From positions 1-64,000 of the forward strand of contig CAZVAR010000001.1 in assembly GCA_964625225.1 (NCBI GenBank): a stretch of 64,000 bases of DNA, in the 5' to 3' direction. The notes beneath the pieces are model-generated. The model saw only the letters and a program-made list of their open reading frames with translations. It had not been told where the DNA came from and searched no databases. A program made the position numbers and the translations under genes. Below are positions 54,501 through 62,751 of this stretch, piece after piece. How positions within the stretch are numbered: the first letter of the stretch is position 1; the number at the start of each line of letters is the position of its first letter. The stretch comes from CAZVAR01 sp964625225 (GTDB taxonomy: Bacteria > Pseudomonadota > Alphaproteobacteria > JAJUGE01).

Positions 54501-54843
54501 GGTGGAAGCGTTCCGGCCGAGCCTGCTGCTGGGCGACGTGCTGGCCGGGTTCGAAGCCGCGAAAGCGACGATCGTCGCGTTCGATCCGCTCGGGCCGGCG
54601 GCGGCCGCGATCGCGACGATGCGCGACGCGCTGGCCGACCTGATCGGGAACTTCCGGCCGAGCCAGCGCTTGGCCGGGGTCTTCGCGCTCTACGACCAGG
54701 TCGTCGCGGCGGCCGGGGTGCTCGACATCCGATCCGTGCTGGAGCCGATCCTGACCGCCCTGCAGGAGATCGAGGCCCAGCTCGACAGCGGGCTCGACGA
54801 TACCGCGGCGGCGCTGAAGCGGTTGCAGGGGGCGCTGCCATGA
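51580..54843 (+). CDS. Giant Ala-rich helical repeat protein of the injection system (tape-measure-like candidate)
   Basis: A 1087-residue, strongly acidic, Ala/Leu-rich protein predicted to be almost entirely helical with no signal peptide. Residues 603-671 contain three tandem 23-residue repeats beginning IDPTEILKP, LDPGALLAP and LDPAALLAP; looser copies follow (LDIAAIVPPLARGFDALV). Long Ala-rich coiled-coil runs (about 355-470) resemble phage tape measure proteins. However, it lies outside the usual tape-measure place. The stop overlaps the start of the membrane protein gene (ATGA), so it is translationally coupled to it. A ruler, scaffold or baseplate-to-membrane linker are all possible. 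No matching family is recognised. Confidence 0.6.
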   Translation: MPLVDRLEASFSEGGFDLTAAFDGVRGAIGAVDIAAPAIDRGGIDRARQLLNDFDLGGFGDSVAAVAAQAGAELDRLPLGQELLAPIEAALAAVQVATPERIAQLRAALETAERIGSGRGPGLAGLQDAIGELASLPQAPGVADILDLARGLLPVPLSIDDAAGTVGTYGAGAVALVTKVGALMALRTVAREIENQARLTAQQLNAEAARNAALRLQGMAGEGGLGRLLDGVDPGDAAAAAALAGPLRAFAAAVDDLADAAIRGLAFGEATLVHAGLDRRAEQLELASRALTSAGTAPVRAMVADIMERLQPVLAIRLGDPAASLEAFWGEATGIVDELAQAIRNVDTAILTGPITAGIESATDGLAQVARAVEEAAAAIRNAIAAVRGAIGALNLGQIAEALHEAMRPVVEAVAELERLVAAAQAEIERVAAEITAAVDAVRAAAGTAADQIQAAFDRLNAAMTAVDVQRLVDEVRDGVRAVADALQAIQLQPYFDAAIDVIDTGADLLDAVPFDILPDDARRELEETARPIKAIDFQADVADVLKARLDTIVTSLDTEVLTELEAAYADAVAFLGRVDLRGEVERFEREHFDPLIASISAIDPTEILKPVTEALEEVRGALAGLDPGALLAPVEAAFDALLAQLDALDPAALLAPITAEIEAVRAQIADAILLDEWEPRIDEIRDLALAQVDRLDIAAIVPPLARGFDALVAEAGAGLELVNLPGTAVALLAQGLRLPVDSGAFADVSAWIGGEDGAAALRSSLGSAASALEDTRDAVRGLDLAAAVAAAQPVYRSLTAALTAMPETSPVRARLAPLLAGASPLDRLAGTAEGAARYAGRLDAAAGRLRELEGSGWSEVRAASEDLRDALRPLAAVPQFLRGLFGRVGLDPGGKPLSGLLVDLFAFLHPERSLQPLLPVEAAVKLKAREALDDGIARPLKEGAVAIRSLIDAVDLEPVRAELAALHAQVRDEVEAFRPSLLLGDVLAGFEAAKATIVAFDPLGPAAAAIATMRDALADLIGNFRPSQRLAGVFALYDQVVAAAGVLDIRSVLEPILTALQEIEAQLDSGLDDTAAALKRLQGALP

Positions 54844-57398
54844 CGATTTCGCTGCCGGCGGTCGCCGTCACGCTCCTCGCCCACAGGCGGCTCGCCGATT
54901 TCGAGCAGTCGCTGCGGCGCAAGGTGGCGCTCCGCGAGCTTCAGGATCGTGACCTGCTGCATCGCCCGCCGTTCGTGCGCGACACCGACCGCCGCATCCT
55001 GGAGCTGGCCGCCCGCGCCCGCGCCGCCTTCGAGGGCGGCCCGCACGTTCCGGTCCCGAACCGCCGGATGCTCGGCCAGAGCGTCAGCGGCTTGGCGCTG
55101 ACCGGGACGGCCGCGCTGGACCTCGCCGGCTATCTCGACCTGATGGAGCCGGCCGGCAATTGGGTCGAGACGATGGTCCGCCGCGGCAACGGCGACCCGA
55201 ACCTCAGCCGTGTCACCGTCCCGGCCGCCCGCTTCGCGCTGCGGGCCGGGCAGATCGCCCTGGGCAAGACCGCCGATCCGAACGAGCAGGCGGCGATCCG
55301 CGCCTTTACGTCCGGTCTGCTCTGCACGATCGCCACCAATCTCGTCGGCAACCCGGTGATGCGCGATCTGCAGGCGCAGATCGGCCCGATCGACTGGGAT
55401 CCCCGCACGCCGCTGGCCTTTACCGGCCCGCTCAACGGGAGAGTCGGCGACACGCTGCTCGAGGGTGTGCCGCGCTCGCCGGATTGGGAGCGCTGGTGGC
55501 CGAGTGCGGACGACGTGCCGAAGGCGGTGTTCGAGGGCCTCGCCGAAGCTCTTCGCGAGGTCTACGGCTTGGCCGGCGAGCGACCGTCCGGCTTCGCCGA
55601 TTTCGAAGACGGGATCGACCAGGACGCGGCGCGGCGGCTGGCCGAGCTGGCCCAGGACCCGGACCGGCTGCGCGAGGCCTACCGGCTCTTCCGGCAGGGC
55701 GATCTCGCGATCGGTCGCGGCTGGGGCTGGTTCGCCTGGGCGGCGGTGCTGATGGCGTTCTTCCTGATGGCGCCGCTGACGCTGCTGATCGGGCTGGCGC
55801 TGCCGCACGGCAGCCGCCTCCTGACCAGCGGCCCCGCACCCGACGAGCAGTCGGTCTACGAACTGCTGACGCTGGGCCTCGTCGTCGGCAGCCTGAGCCC
55901 CTTCATCGCCGCCATGGTGATGTGGCCGGCGGTGCCGACCGGCAGCGGCCCGTTCGTCAACGCGCTGGTGTTCTTCATCCTTCGCCTCGCCCTCGCGCTC
56001 GTCTGGGGGTTCAGCCTCGGCAGCGACTGGAAGCCGGGGGTGCGCTGGGGCCTCGTCGCCACGCCGCTGATGGCGATCGACATCTATTTCCTGATCCGCG
56101 GCGTGATCGCCGCCGGCGACAAGCAGCGGCCGGGACCGAAGCTCGTCTTCCTGATGCAGATCCTGCCGCTGATCACGGCGGTCACGGCGCTGGCCTTCGG
56201 CAGCCTCATCCATCTGGTCGGCGGCGAGCGCAAGGAGATCGCCTTCTGGGTGATCTGGGCGATCCTGACCGTCGCCGCCCTGGTAGCGAGCGGTCTCATG
56301 GGCAACTCGCTGGCCAAGGCCGGCGGCATTCCGGTGCTGATCTCCGGACGCGGGCGATTGCCGCTGACGACGAGCCTGCCCGGCGCGGCCGGGCAGGACG
56401 CGCGGCGCGGCTTCGCTCGGCTGTTCGATGACAGCACGCTCTGGCACGACCCGGCCAATGCGGCGCCGACGCTGGCCGACCTCGCTTTTCCGGCCGGGCG
56501 GCGCGCACTGGTCCGGCTGTGGTGGGAGGGCAGCGGACGGCTGGAGATCCGGCACGACCGCCATCGCATCACCTTCCGTCGCGAGGACGGTACCGAGTTC
56601 GACCTGCGCCTGCCGCCGACGCCGATAACCGCCAGCGACCTCGCGCAGCGTATCGCCGCGACCGTGCAGGACGCCGATGGCTCCACCGACAGGCTGAAGA
56701 CCGAGGTGGTGGACGATGCGGCCGCCCGGCGTTACCCCCTGCCCTTCCCCGAGATGCTGTCGGACCCCGGCGATACGGCGGAGACCCGTGCGGAGCACGA
56801 CGCGCTCCGCGACGCGTTCGTCGAGGTCGGGACGTCGAGGAAGAAGGCATATCTGCTGCACCAGGCGCCGCGCGTCGAGCAGACCACCCCGTTCGCGCCG
56901 CGCGGACCGTCGGGAAACATCCTCGAGGGCTTCAAGGTCGTGCCGGAGGCGTCGTTGGCGGACCTCGACGGCTCCGCGCTCGGGATCGCGGCGGATCTCG
57001 CGGCGATGCTGTGCATGGGCGCGGTGCCGACCATGGCCGGCGGTCCGGTGCCCGTCCCCGGCGTGGCCGCGAACCCGAACCTGGCCGAGGTCCGGCAGGT
57101 GTTCCGGCAGTGGAACCTCGACGAGCGGCGGGTCAACGAGTGGCGCATGCTGGTGGTCGGCGGCGCGGCACGCGAGGACGCCGGCGCGGCGCCCGCAGGT
57201 GAGCCGCTGACCCGCGAGCTGGGCTGGGTTCCGCTCTGGCGCGCCTGGTCGCGGATGGCGACGGATCTCACCACCGATACCGACAGCACGGCGCCGGCGG
57301 AATACAACCCGCCCCTGGCGCGGGCGGGCGGACGGCCGGTGGCGCCGGCCAACCGCGATCTCACTCAGGCCATCCGCTATCTGTTCGAGCTGCCCTGA
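54840..57398 (+). CDS. Large polytopic membrane protein in injection-system operon
   Basis: An 852-residue protein. About 290 N-terminal residues look soluble (AGNWVETMVRRGNGDPNL, GPIDWDPRTPLAFTGPLNG). Six hydrophobic helices span about 295-495 (WFAWAAVLMAFFLMAPLTLL, LGLVVGSLSPFIAAMVMWP, ALVFFILRLALALVWGF, LVATPLMAIDIYFLI, LMQILPLITAVTALAF, AFWVIWAILTVAALVA). A soluble C-terminal domain of some 350 residues follows. The start overlaps the preceding gene (ATGA) and the stop overlaps the next start by one base (TGATG), so it belongs to the operon. I recognise no family. Known contractile systems do not have such a component, so it may anchor, sense or gate the machine at the inner membrane. Confidence 0.65.
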   Translation: MTISLPAVAVTLLAHRRLADFEQSLRRKVALRELQDRDLLHRPPFVRDTDRRILELAARARAAFEGGPHVPVPNRRMLGQSVSGLALTGTAALDLAGYLDLMEPAGNWVETMVRRGNGDPNLSRVTVPAARFALRAGQIALGKTADPNEQAAIRAFTSGLLCTIATNLVGNPVMRDLQAQIGPIDWDPRTPLAFTGPLNGRVGDTLLEGVPRSPDWERWWPSADDVPKAVFEGLAEALREVYGLAGERPSGFADFEDGIDQDAARRLAELAQDPDRLREAYRLFRQGDLAIGRGWGWFAWAAVLMAFFLMAPLTLLIGLALPHGSRLLTSGPAPDEQSVYELLTLGLVVGSLSPFIAAMVMWPAVPTGSGPFVNALVFFILRLALALVWGFSLGSDWKPGVRWGLVATPLMAIDIYFLIRGVIAAGDKQRPGPKLVFLMQILPLITAVTALAFGSLIHLVGGERKEIAFWVIWAILTVAALVASGLMGNSLAKAGGIPVLISGRGRLPLTTSLPGAAGQDARRGFARLFDDSTLWHDPANAAPTLADLAFPAGRRALVRLWWEGSGRLEIRHDRHRITFRREDGTEFDLRLPPTPITASDLAQRIAATVQDADGSTDRLKTEVVDDAAARRYPLPFPEMLSDPGDTAETRAEHDALRDAFVEVGTSRKKAYLLHQAPRVEQTTPFAPRGPSGNILEGFKVVPEASLADLDGSALGIAADLAAMLCMGAVPTMAGGPVPVPGVAANPNLAEVRQVFRQWNLDERRVNEWRMLVVGGAAREDAGAAPAGEPLTRELGWVPLWRAWSRMATDLTTDTDSTAPAEYNPPLARAGGRPVAPANRDLTQAIRYLFELP

Positions 57399-58240
57399 TG
57401 CCGCTGGCCGCCTTCATAGACCGCATCGCGGACTATCTGAACGGGGCGGTGACGCCGGCGCCGGCGCTGATCGCGGCGCGCTATCCGGCGGCAGCGGCGG
57501 AGCTCCCCGCCGCGGCGCTGTCGGTACGCGATGCGGAGCCGGCGGCGGTCGGGCTCGGCTCGGCCGCGGAGCGCGAGCGGCGCGGAGCGCTGGAGACCGA
57601 GATCCGGCTCGATCTCGCCGACCCGGTGATCGTGTTTCCCGACGAAGCGGTCAGCCTGCTGTCGCCGGATCGCCGCGAGCTGCGCATCCCACACGGCCCG
57701 CTGGTGCGGGCGGACGGCAGCGCGGCTCCGCCCTTCACGGCCGCCGATTTCGAGGCGGCGCTGGACGGTGCGCCGCTGCCGCTGGTGGCCAACACCCCGC
57801 AACCGGGTCAGGTCCAGCTCGAGCCGGAGACCGGTACCGCCCGCTTCGGCAGCCCTCTGCCGGCGACGGGCGAGCTCCGGCTCCGCTACTTCGTCGGCCG
57901 CTGGGAGGTGCTGGTTCGCCGTGTGCGCGGGACCCTCGAGGTCGAGCTGTTCGCCGCCGGTGCCGCCGCCCTCGATGCGCTCAGCCGGTCGGTCGCCGAC
58001 GCACTGCGCAGCGACGTGGCGCGGCCGCGCCTGCCGGGTCTCCTGGAGATTCAGCCGCGCGCCTGGACCGCTGCGCAGCCTCCCGACCCCGACCGCGCCA
58101 ACGCGCTCAGCCGGCTGACGGCCTATGCGTTCGACTTCGAGCTGCTGGACACGGTGCTGCCGACCGGCGGCGGTGTGATCCGGACGGTGCAGGTGGACGC
58201 CGTCAGTGATGCCGTGACCGAACGATTCGAGATCCCCTGA
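57398..58240 (+). CDS. Putative tail terminator/collar-like protein
   Basis: A 280-residue protein. An N-terminal helical section (AAFIDRIADYLNGA) leads to a beta-rich core (ETEIRLDLADPVIVFPDEAVSLL, TGTARFGSPLPATGELRLRYFVGRWEVLVRRVRGTLEVELFA) and a C-terminal strand-rich end (YAFDFELLDTVLPTGGGVIRTVQV). The final part resembles tail terminator (gpU/Pvc16-like) proteins, and the position directly upstream of the sheath gene agrees. No confident family match. The start shares one base with the upstream stop. Interpretation is inference. Confidence 0.4.
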   Translation: MPLAAFIDRIADYLNGAVTPAPALIAARYPAAAAELPAAALSVRDAEPAAVGLGSAAERERRGALETEIRLDLADPVIVFPDEAVSLLSPDRRELRIPHGPLVRADGSAAPPFTAADFEAALDGAPLPLVANTPQPGQVQLEPETGTARFGSPLPATGELRLRYFVGRWEVLVRRVRGTLEVELFAAGAAALDALSRSVADALRSDVARPRLPGLLEIQPRAWTAAQPPDPDRANALSRLTAYAFDFELLDTVLPTGGGVIRTVQVDAVSDAVTERFEIP

Positions 58241-58282
58241 CCCCGCGAGGAACCGCCCAACCGCCGCCGAGGAGATGTTCCG

Positions 58283-59692
58283 ATGAGCGAATCGATAGCC
58301 GAGATGATCCTTCCCGGTACCTACATTGAGGTTCGGGCGGAGGGGCTGATCAGTGTCGGCTCGATCGCCACCGGGAACATCGGCATTGTCGGCACCGCCG
58401 CCCGCGGTCCGCGCAACGAGGTGCGGATCGTCAATTCCTATCCCGAGGCGGTCGAGCTGTTCGGGGCCTACGATCCCTTCGGCGAGCCGCGCACGCCGGA
58501 CCATCCGCTGAGCCTCGTCCGGGCGTTGCAGCTCGCCTTCCAGGGCGGGGCGCGGACCTGCTATGCGGTCCGCATCGCCAATGGCGACCCGACCGCGGCC
58601 AGCCTTGCGCTCCAGGCAGGCGGGGGCCCCTCCTTCACGCTGACGGCGGTCGATGCCGGCACCTGGGGCCGGGACATCCTGGTCAGCGTCATCAATGAGG
58701 GCAGCGCGGCCACGCCGGACTTCAAGGTCGAGCTGCAGTACCGTCAGGTCAAGGAGGTATTCCACGGCCCGGATGTGACAACGGTCCACGCGGCGATCCG
58801 CGACGGCTCGACGCTGGTCACCGTCAGCAGCCCGCCGGAGCGCACCGACCAGCCGCTCGATACCCTGTTCCCGGCCGTGCCGCTCACGGGCGGCAACGAC
58901 CGGGCCAATGTCACCAGCGTCGACGTCGCTGCCGGGCTGGCCGTTCTGGAGGACCAGCCGGTCAACATCCTCCTGACGGCGGGCATGGCGTCCGACGATG
59001 TGCGCGGGGTCGTGCTCGGTCATCTCGAAACGACCGAGAACGAGGGCCACGACCGGATCGCCATCCTGGGACCGCCGACCTCGGCCCCGGCCGACGTGCA
59101 GGCGGAATCGGACAATGTCAGCGACGACCGGGTCGTGCTCGCGGCGCCCGGCCTGCGGGCGGTCGATGCGGCGACCGGCCAGGTGGTGAGCCTGCCGCCG
59201 CCCTATATGGCCGCGGTGATCGCCGGCCGGCTCGCGACGCTGGCGCCGCATGTCAGCCTGACCAACAAGTCGGTCGCGGTCGACGATCTCGATCTCCACT
59301 ACTCCTCGGGCGTGCTGCGCAACCTGCTGCAGCGCCGGGTGCTGCTGGTGCGGCGCAATTTCGGCCTCCAGGTCGTCCGCGGCATCACCACCGACGCCGG
59401 ACCGTTCCGGCAGATCTCCGTCCGCCGCATCGTCGACTACGCCAAGGCCGGCGTCCGGTCCGGCTCCAACCCCTATATCGGCCGGCTCAACAATGCCCGC
59501 GTGCGGGCGGCGCTGCAGGCGACGCTGGACAGCTTCCTGTCGCAGATGGTGCTGGACGAGATGCTGACCGGCTACAGCCTGGAGGTCACGGCGACGCGGC
59601 GCCAGGAGATCGAAGGCGTCGCGGTGGTGACGATGACGCTCCAGCCGACCTTCTCGATCGACTTCATCCGCGTGACCATGAACCTGCAATAG
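58283..59692 (+). CDS. Contractile tail sheath protein
   Basis: A 469-residue phage tail sheath protein. The N-terminus has MILPGTYIEVRAEG and TGNIGIVGTAARGP, and QLAFQGGARTCYAVRI starts the first protease-like domain. The conserved C-terminal domain contains the FRQISVRRIVDYAKAGVRSGSNPYIGRLNNARVR block and ends QPTFSIDFIRVTMNLQ, as in sheaths of R-type tailocins and eCIS. It is the contractile outer sheath. Length is typical of a minimal sheath without large insertions. An AGGAGATG site precedes the ATG. Confidence 0.92.
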   Translation: MSESIAEMILPGTYIEVRAEGLISVGSIATGNIGIVGTAARGPRNEVRIVNSYPEAVELFGAYDPFGEPRTPDHPLSLVRALQLAFQGGARTCYAVRIANGDPTAASLALQAGGGPSFTLTAVDAGTWGRDILVSVINEGSAATPDFKVELQYRQVKEVFHGPDVTTVHAAIRDGSTLVTVSSPPERTDQPLDTLFPAVPLTGGNDRANVTSVDVAAGLAVLEDQPVNILLTAGMASDDVRGVVLGHLETTENEGHDRIAILGPPTSAPADVQAESDNVSDDRVVLAAPGLRAVDAATGQVVSLPPPYMAAVIAGRLATLAPHVSLTNKSVAVDDLDLHYSSGVLRNLLQRRVLLVRRNFGLQVVRGITTDAGPFRQISVRRIVDYAKAGVRSGSNPYIGRLNNARVRAALQATLDSFLSQMVLDEMLTGYSLEVTATRRQEIEGVAVVTMTLQPTFSIDFIRVTMNLQ

Positions 59693-59716
59693 CGGCGGCC
59701 GAAGGGAGATCGCGCC

Positions 59717-60217
59717 ATGGCCAACATGCACATCTTCACCGGCGCCGACGGCGCCATCAGCGTGGCCGCCGATACCGGCATCGAGGGCGAGGCGGCCGCC
59801 GACATTGCGGAAACCTACGCACTCACCCCCGTCGGTCGTGCCACCGGGGTCACCATCATGGTGGAATCGGAGATGCGGCCGTTCCACGAGATCGGCCAGC
59901 GCTACGCGACCGAGCTGCGCCCCGGCAACGTCAACGTTCGCGGGACCATCGAGCGGGCGCATGTCAACGGTGCGCTGCTGCGGCTGATGCTGGGCGAAGG
60001 GGCCAATGCGAGCCGCCCGGCCGCCGCCTTCCCCAGCCCGACCTTCAATCTCAGCGTCCGGCTCGAGAACCCGGCTTTCCCCGGCAACACCGCGACCGTG
60101 ACCGTCCACGGGGTCAAGCTCGACGGCTGGAGCTTCACCTTCCCGGAGGACGCGTTCGTGATGGAGCAGGTCTCGTTCCGGGGCCTGTGGATCAGCACCG
60201 TCGATACGGAAGCCTGA
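59717..60217 (+). CDS. Tail tube protein
   Basis: A 166-residue protein directly after the sheath, where the inner tube subunit is expected. It shows the beta-rich pattern of tube (gp19-like) proteins: TGVTIMVESEMRPFHEIGQRYATEL, NVNVRGTIERAHVNGALLRLML, FNLSVRLENPAFPGNTATVTVHGVKLDGWSFTFPEDAFVMEQVSFRG. A GAAGGGAG ribosome site precedes the ATG. It should form the hexameric-ring tube propelled by sheath contraction. Confidence 0.85.
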   Translation: MANMHIFTGADGAISVAADTGIEGEAAADIAETYALTPVGRATGVTIMVESEMRPFHEIGQRYATELRPGNVNVRGTIERAHVNGALLRLMLGEGANASRPAAAFPSPTFNLSVRLENPAFPGNTATVTVHGVKLDGWSFTFPEDAFVMEQVSFRGLWISTVDTEA

Positions 60218-60218
60218 C

Positions 60219-60719
60219 GTGTCGCTCGCGACGGCCGATCTGCTGCTCGGCGGCGACGCCACCTTCGTGGTGACGGTGCCGGCCGAGGTGCTGCACCCCG
60301 GCGGCGCCGACGGCGCCGGCGAGCCGCCGGCCGGCGGGACCGTCACGATCCGGCCCCTGCGCCTTGCCGACATCCAGCGCATCCGCAAGGCAAGCGAGGG
60401 TCAGGACGCGCTGACCGGCGCACTGATGATCCAGGAGGCGCTGGTCGAGCCGAGCGTCAAGCTCGATCAGGTCAACCGGATGCATGCCGGCCTGGTGCAG
60501 TTCCTGCTGCGCGAGATCAACCGGGTCAGCGGCCTGTCGCTGTCGAGCGACGAGCTGCGCGATACCGTGCAGGCGCCGCTCGCCCGCGCCTGCTACACGC
60601 TGGCGCGCGAGTTCGGCTGGACACCGCAGGACTGCGCGCAGCTCACGCTGGGCCAGATCCTCGTCTATCTGGAGATGATCGGCCGCGGCGAAACCTTGTC
60701 CGGCGAGGCCGGGCCATGA
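60219..60719 (+). CDS. Tail assembly chaperone-like protein
   Basis: A 166-residue protein, GTG start one base after the tube stop. It is composed of a short beta section (TFVVTVPAEVL.., TVTIRPLRLADIQRI) and then helices (GALMIQEALVEPSVKLDQVNRM, LVQFLLREINRVSGLSL, LARACYTLAREFGWTPQDCAQLTLGQILVYLEMI). The position between tube and the next structural genes and the 'xVSGLs... lt..e..Q' ending agree with tail assembly chaperones. No frameshift signal is needed or seen. It would normally protect or load a tape measure. Confidence 0.6.
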   Translation: MSLATADLLLGGDATFVVTVPAEVLHPGGADGAGEPPAGGTVTIRPLRLADIQRIRKASEGQDALTGALMIQEALVEPSVKLDQVNRMHAGLVQFLLREINRVSGLSLSSDELRDTVQAPLARACYTLAREFGWTPQDCAQLTLGQILVYLEMIGRGETLSGEAGP

Positions 60720-61789
60720 ACCGCCGCTGGCCGCGCGCGGCGCACGCCCCGGCCGCCGCGATGGCCGCGGTGGAGCGTCTGTCCCTTGCGGCGCTGGCGC
60801 CGCTGCGGCAGGCACTGCCCTTCGAGCTGGCGCGGGATCCGCTCGCCGGGCTCGCACGGCCGCAAGCGGACATCGAGAGCGCGCTGCGCGCCGTGCTGGA
60901 CCGGCCGCGAGCGGCGGCCGCGACCGTGCCGATGCGGACCGCGCGGGCGGCATTCCCCGCCCCCGCCCCGTTGCGGAGCCGCGCTCCGACATTGTCCGGG
61001 GCTGCCCCGCCCGCGCCGGCACGAACAGCCGCCTTCGGGCCGCCTGCCCCGGAACGGAGCCCCGCCTTCGCGCCGCCCGTCGGGCCGGTGCCTTCCCCGG
61101 CCCGGGTCGATGCGACGGTCGCCGCGTTGGTCCGCGATGCCGGCGTCGCCGCAGCCGCGACCGTCCCGGCCGCAACCGCGGTTGACCGGGCCGCGACCGG
61201 GCCGCACACCGCGGCGCGAAACCGGCGTACGACGCCATCTGTCTGGCACGGCGATCTGGAACCGGCACCGGCCGCATGGCCCACCCGCGTCCGCAGGCAG
61301 GGGCCGGCCGCGCACCCGCCGATCCCGAACGATGCCGGCCTGACTCCGTTCGCCCGCCGCGCCGGCATCGGTTCCGAGGCGGTCGAGCGGCCCATCGCGA
61401 TCGCGCTCCCGCCGCAGCTCGCCGGCGAGGCGCCGCCGCAGGCGGCCTACGGCTCGCGGCCACACGCCGTGCCGCCCGGCACGGCGGCACCCGCGGCGGC
61501 CGCGCAACGCCCGGCCGTGCCGGAACCGGCGGACATGGCGGAGACCCGCCCGGCCGCACCGATACGCGGCTCCGGGCTCGAGCGGCTGGTGGCGATCTGG
61601 CACGGCACGCCTCCGACGGCCGGTGAGGCGCCGACGCGACCTTCGCGCCCGGCCGTGCCGGATTACCGGACGGTCGCCGACGAGCGATTGCCGGCACCAA
61701 CGTTCGACGAGGAGACGTTGGCGGAGGCGATCGAACGTCTCGTCGTACGCGAGGCGCGGCGGCACGGCATCCGGACGGACGGGTCATGA
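60716..61789 (+). CDS. Pro/Ala-rich disordered protein at tape-measure position
   Basis: A 357-residue protein. Residues 1-70 and the final 35 (FDEETLAEAIERLVVREARRHGI) are helical, and the centre is low complexity, rich in Pro, Ala and Arg. It starts in the chaperone stop (ATGA) and ends overlapping the hub gene (ATGA). This is where tape measure proteins lie in tailed phages, yet it is short and unordered. It may be a short ruler, a cargo-loading linker or a scaffold. No family is recognised. Confidence 0.5.
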   Translation: MNRRWPRAAHAPAAAMAAVERLSLAALAPLRQALPFELARDPLAGLARPQADIESALRAVLDRPRAAAATVPMRTARAAFPAPAPLRSRAPTLSGAAPPAPARTAAFGPPAPERSPAFAPPVGPVPSPARVDATVAALVRDAGVAAAATVPAATAVDRAATGPHTAARNRRTTPSVWHGDLEPAPAAWPTRVRRQGPAAHPPIPNDAGLTPFARRAGIGSEAVERPIAIALPPQLAGEAPPQAAYGSRPHAVPPGTAAPAAAAQRPAVPEPADMAETRPAAPIRGSGLERLVAIWHGTPPTAGEAPTRPSRPAVPDYRTVADERLPAPTFDEETLAEAIERLVVREARRHGIRTDGS

Positions 61790-62751
61790 GCCGGCTTCGC
61801 CCCCGCTGCGCGATCTCCGTCGACGGTCGGGAGCTGACCGCCGCGGAGGCAGGCCTTGCCGCGGTTACGGTGCGGCTCGGCCTCGGCGGGTCGCACGACA
61901 GCGCCAGCATCGTCCTGTCGCCACTCTCGCCGGTCGCGGACACGGAGCCGGGAGCGGAGCTGGTGATCGCCTTCGGCTACGACGAGGCGGACACGCCGGT
62001 GCTGACCGGGACGGTCGCCACGGTCGAGCGGCGGGCCGGAGCCGTCCTGCTGGAGGGACTTGCCGCGACGGCGGCGCTGTCGAACATCCGCCTGTCCCGG
62101 TCCTACCTGTCGACCACGGTCGGCGAGATCGCCGCCGACCTGCTCGACGAGGCCGGCGTCGCCGCGGGCCGCGTCCAGGCCACGACCAGCCTCGCCGCCT
62201 TCCATGCCGATGCACGCCAGACTGCCTGGCAGCATTTACATCGGCTGGCGCGGCTCGGCGCGGTGGAGCTGTCGACGGCGGCGGACGGCGCGCTCAATCT
62301 GCAGCCGCCCAAATCCGGCCCGTTCCCCGACCACACGCTGCGCTACGGTGCCGACCTGACCGCCTGGCAGGTAGGCGGCGCGACGGCAGGCACGCCGGTC
62401 GCGTCGGCACCGCACGGGGCGGGGAGTCAGCTCGGCGCCGACAAGTGGCATATCCTGCTGAAGGAGCCGGCCGGCGCCGAGCCGAGCGGGCCGACACGGG
62501 TGCTCGCGGCGGTCCGCGACCGGACGGTGGCCGATGCGCTGACCCAGGAGGCGGAGGCCGCCGCGCGCCGCGCGGAACGGACGGGAGAGCTCATTGCCGT
62601 CGGCACGGCCGGGCCGCGCCCGGGCGATCTGATCGCGATCGAGGATCTGCCCGGGGGGCTGGGCGGGCCGGTCCGGGCACTCGCTGTCGTGCACCGGCTG
62701 GACGGCAGCCGCGGCTGGAGAACCCGCATCCGCGTCGGAGGCGTGGCATGA
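61786..62751 (+). CDS. Baseplate hub protein, gpD/gp27-like (late control D family)
   Basis: A 321-residue protein with the gp27-like hub fold. N-terminal CAISVDGRELTAAEAGLAAVTVRLGLGGSHDSASIVLSP is the first beta domain; AELVIAFGYDEADTPVLTGTVATVERR is the typical 'G...l.tG.v..v' segment. YLSTTVGEIAADLLDEAGVA and WQHLHRLARLGAVELST follow, as in late control D proteins. The final part PRPGDLIAIEDLP is the usual gpD ending. It overlaps both neighbours by ATGA. It seats the spike and links it to the tube. Confidence 0.82.
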   Translation: MSRLRPRCAISVDGRELTAAEAGLAAVTVRLGLGGSHDSASIVLSPLSPVADTEPGAELVIAFGYDEADTPVLTGTVATVERRAGAVLLEGLAATAALSNIRLSRSYLSTTVGEIAADLLDEAGVAAGRVQATTSLAAFHADARQTAWQHLHRLARLGAVELSTAADGALNLQPPKSGPFPDHTLRYGADLTAWQVGGATAGTPVASAPHGAGSQLGADKWHILLKEPAGAEPSGPTRVLAAVRDRTVADALTQEAEAAARRAERTGELIAVGTAGPRPGDLIAIEDLPGGLGGPVRALAVVHRLDGSRGWRTRIRVGGVA

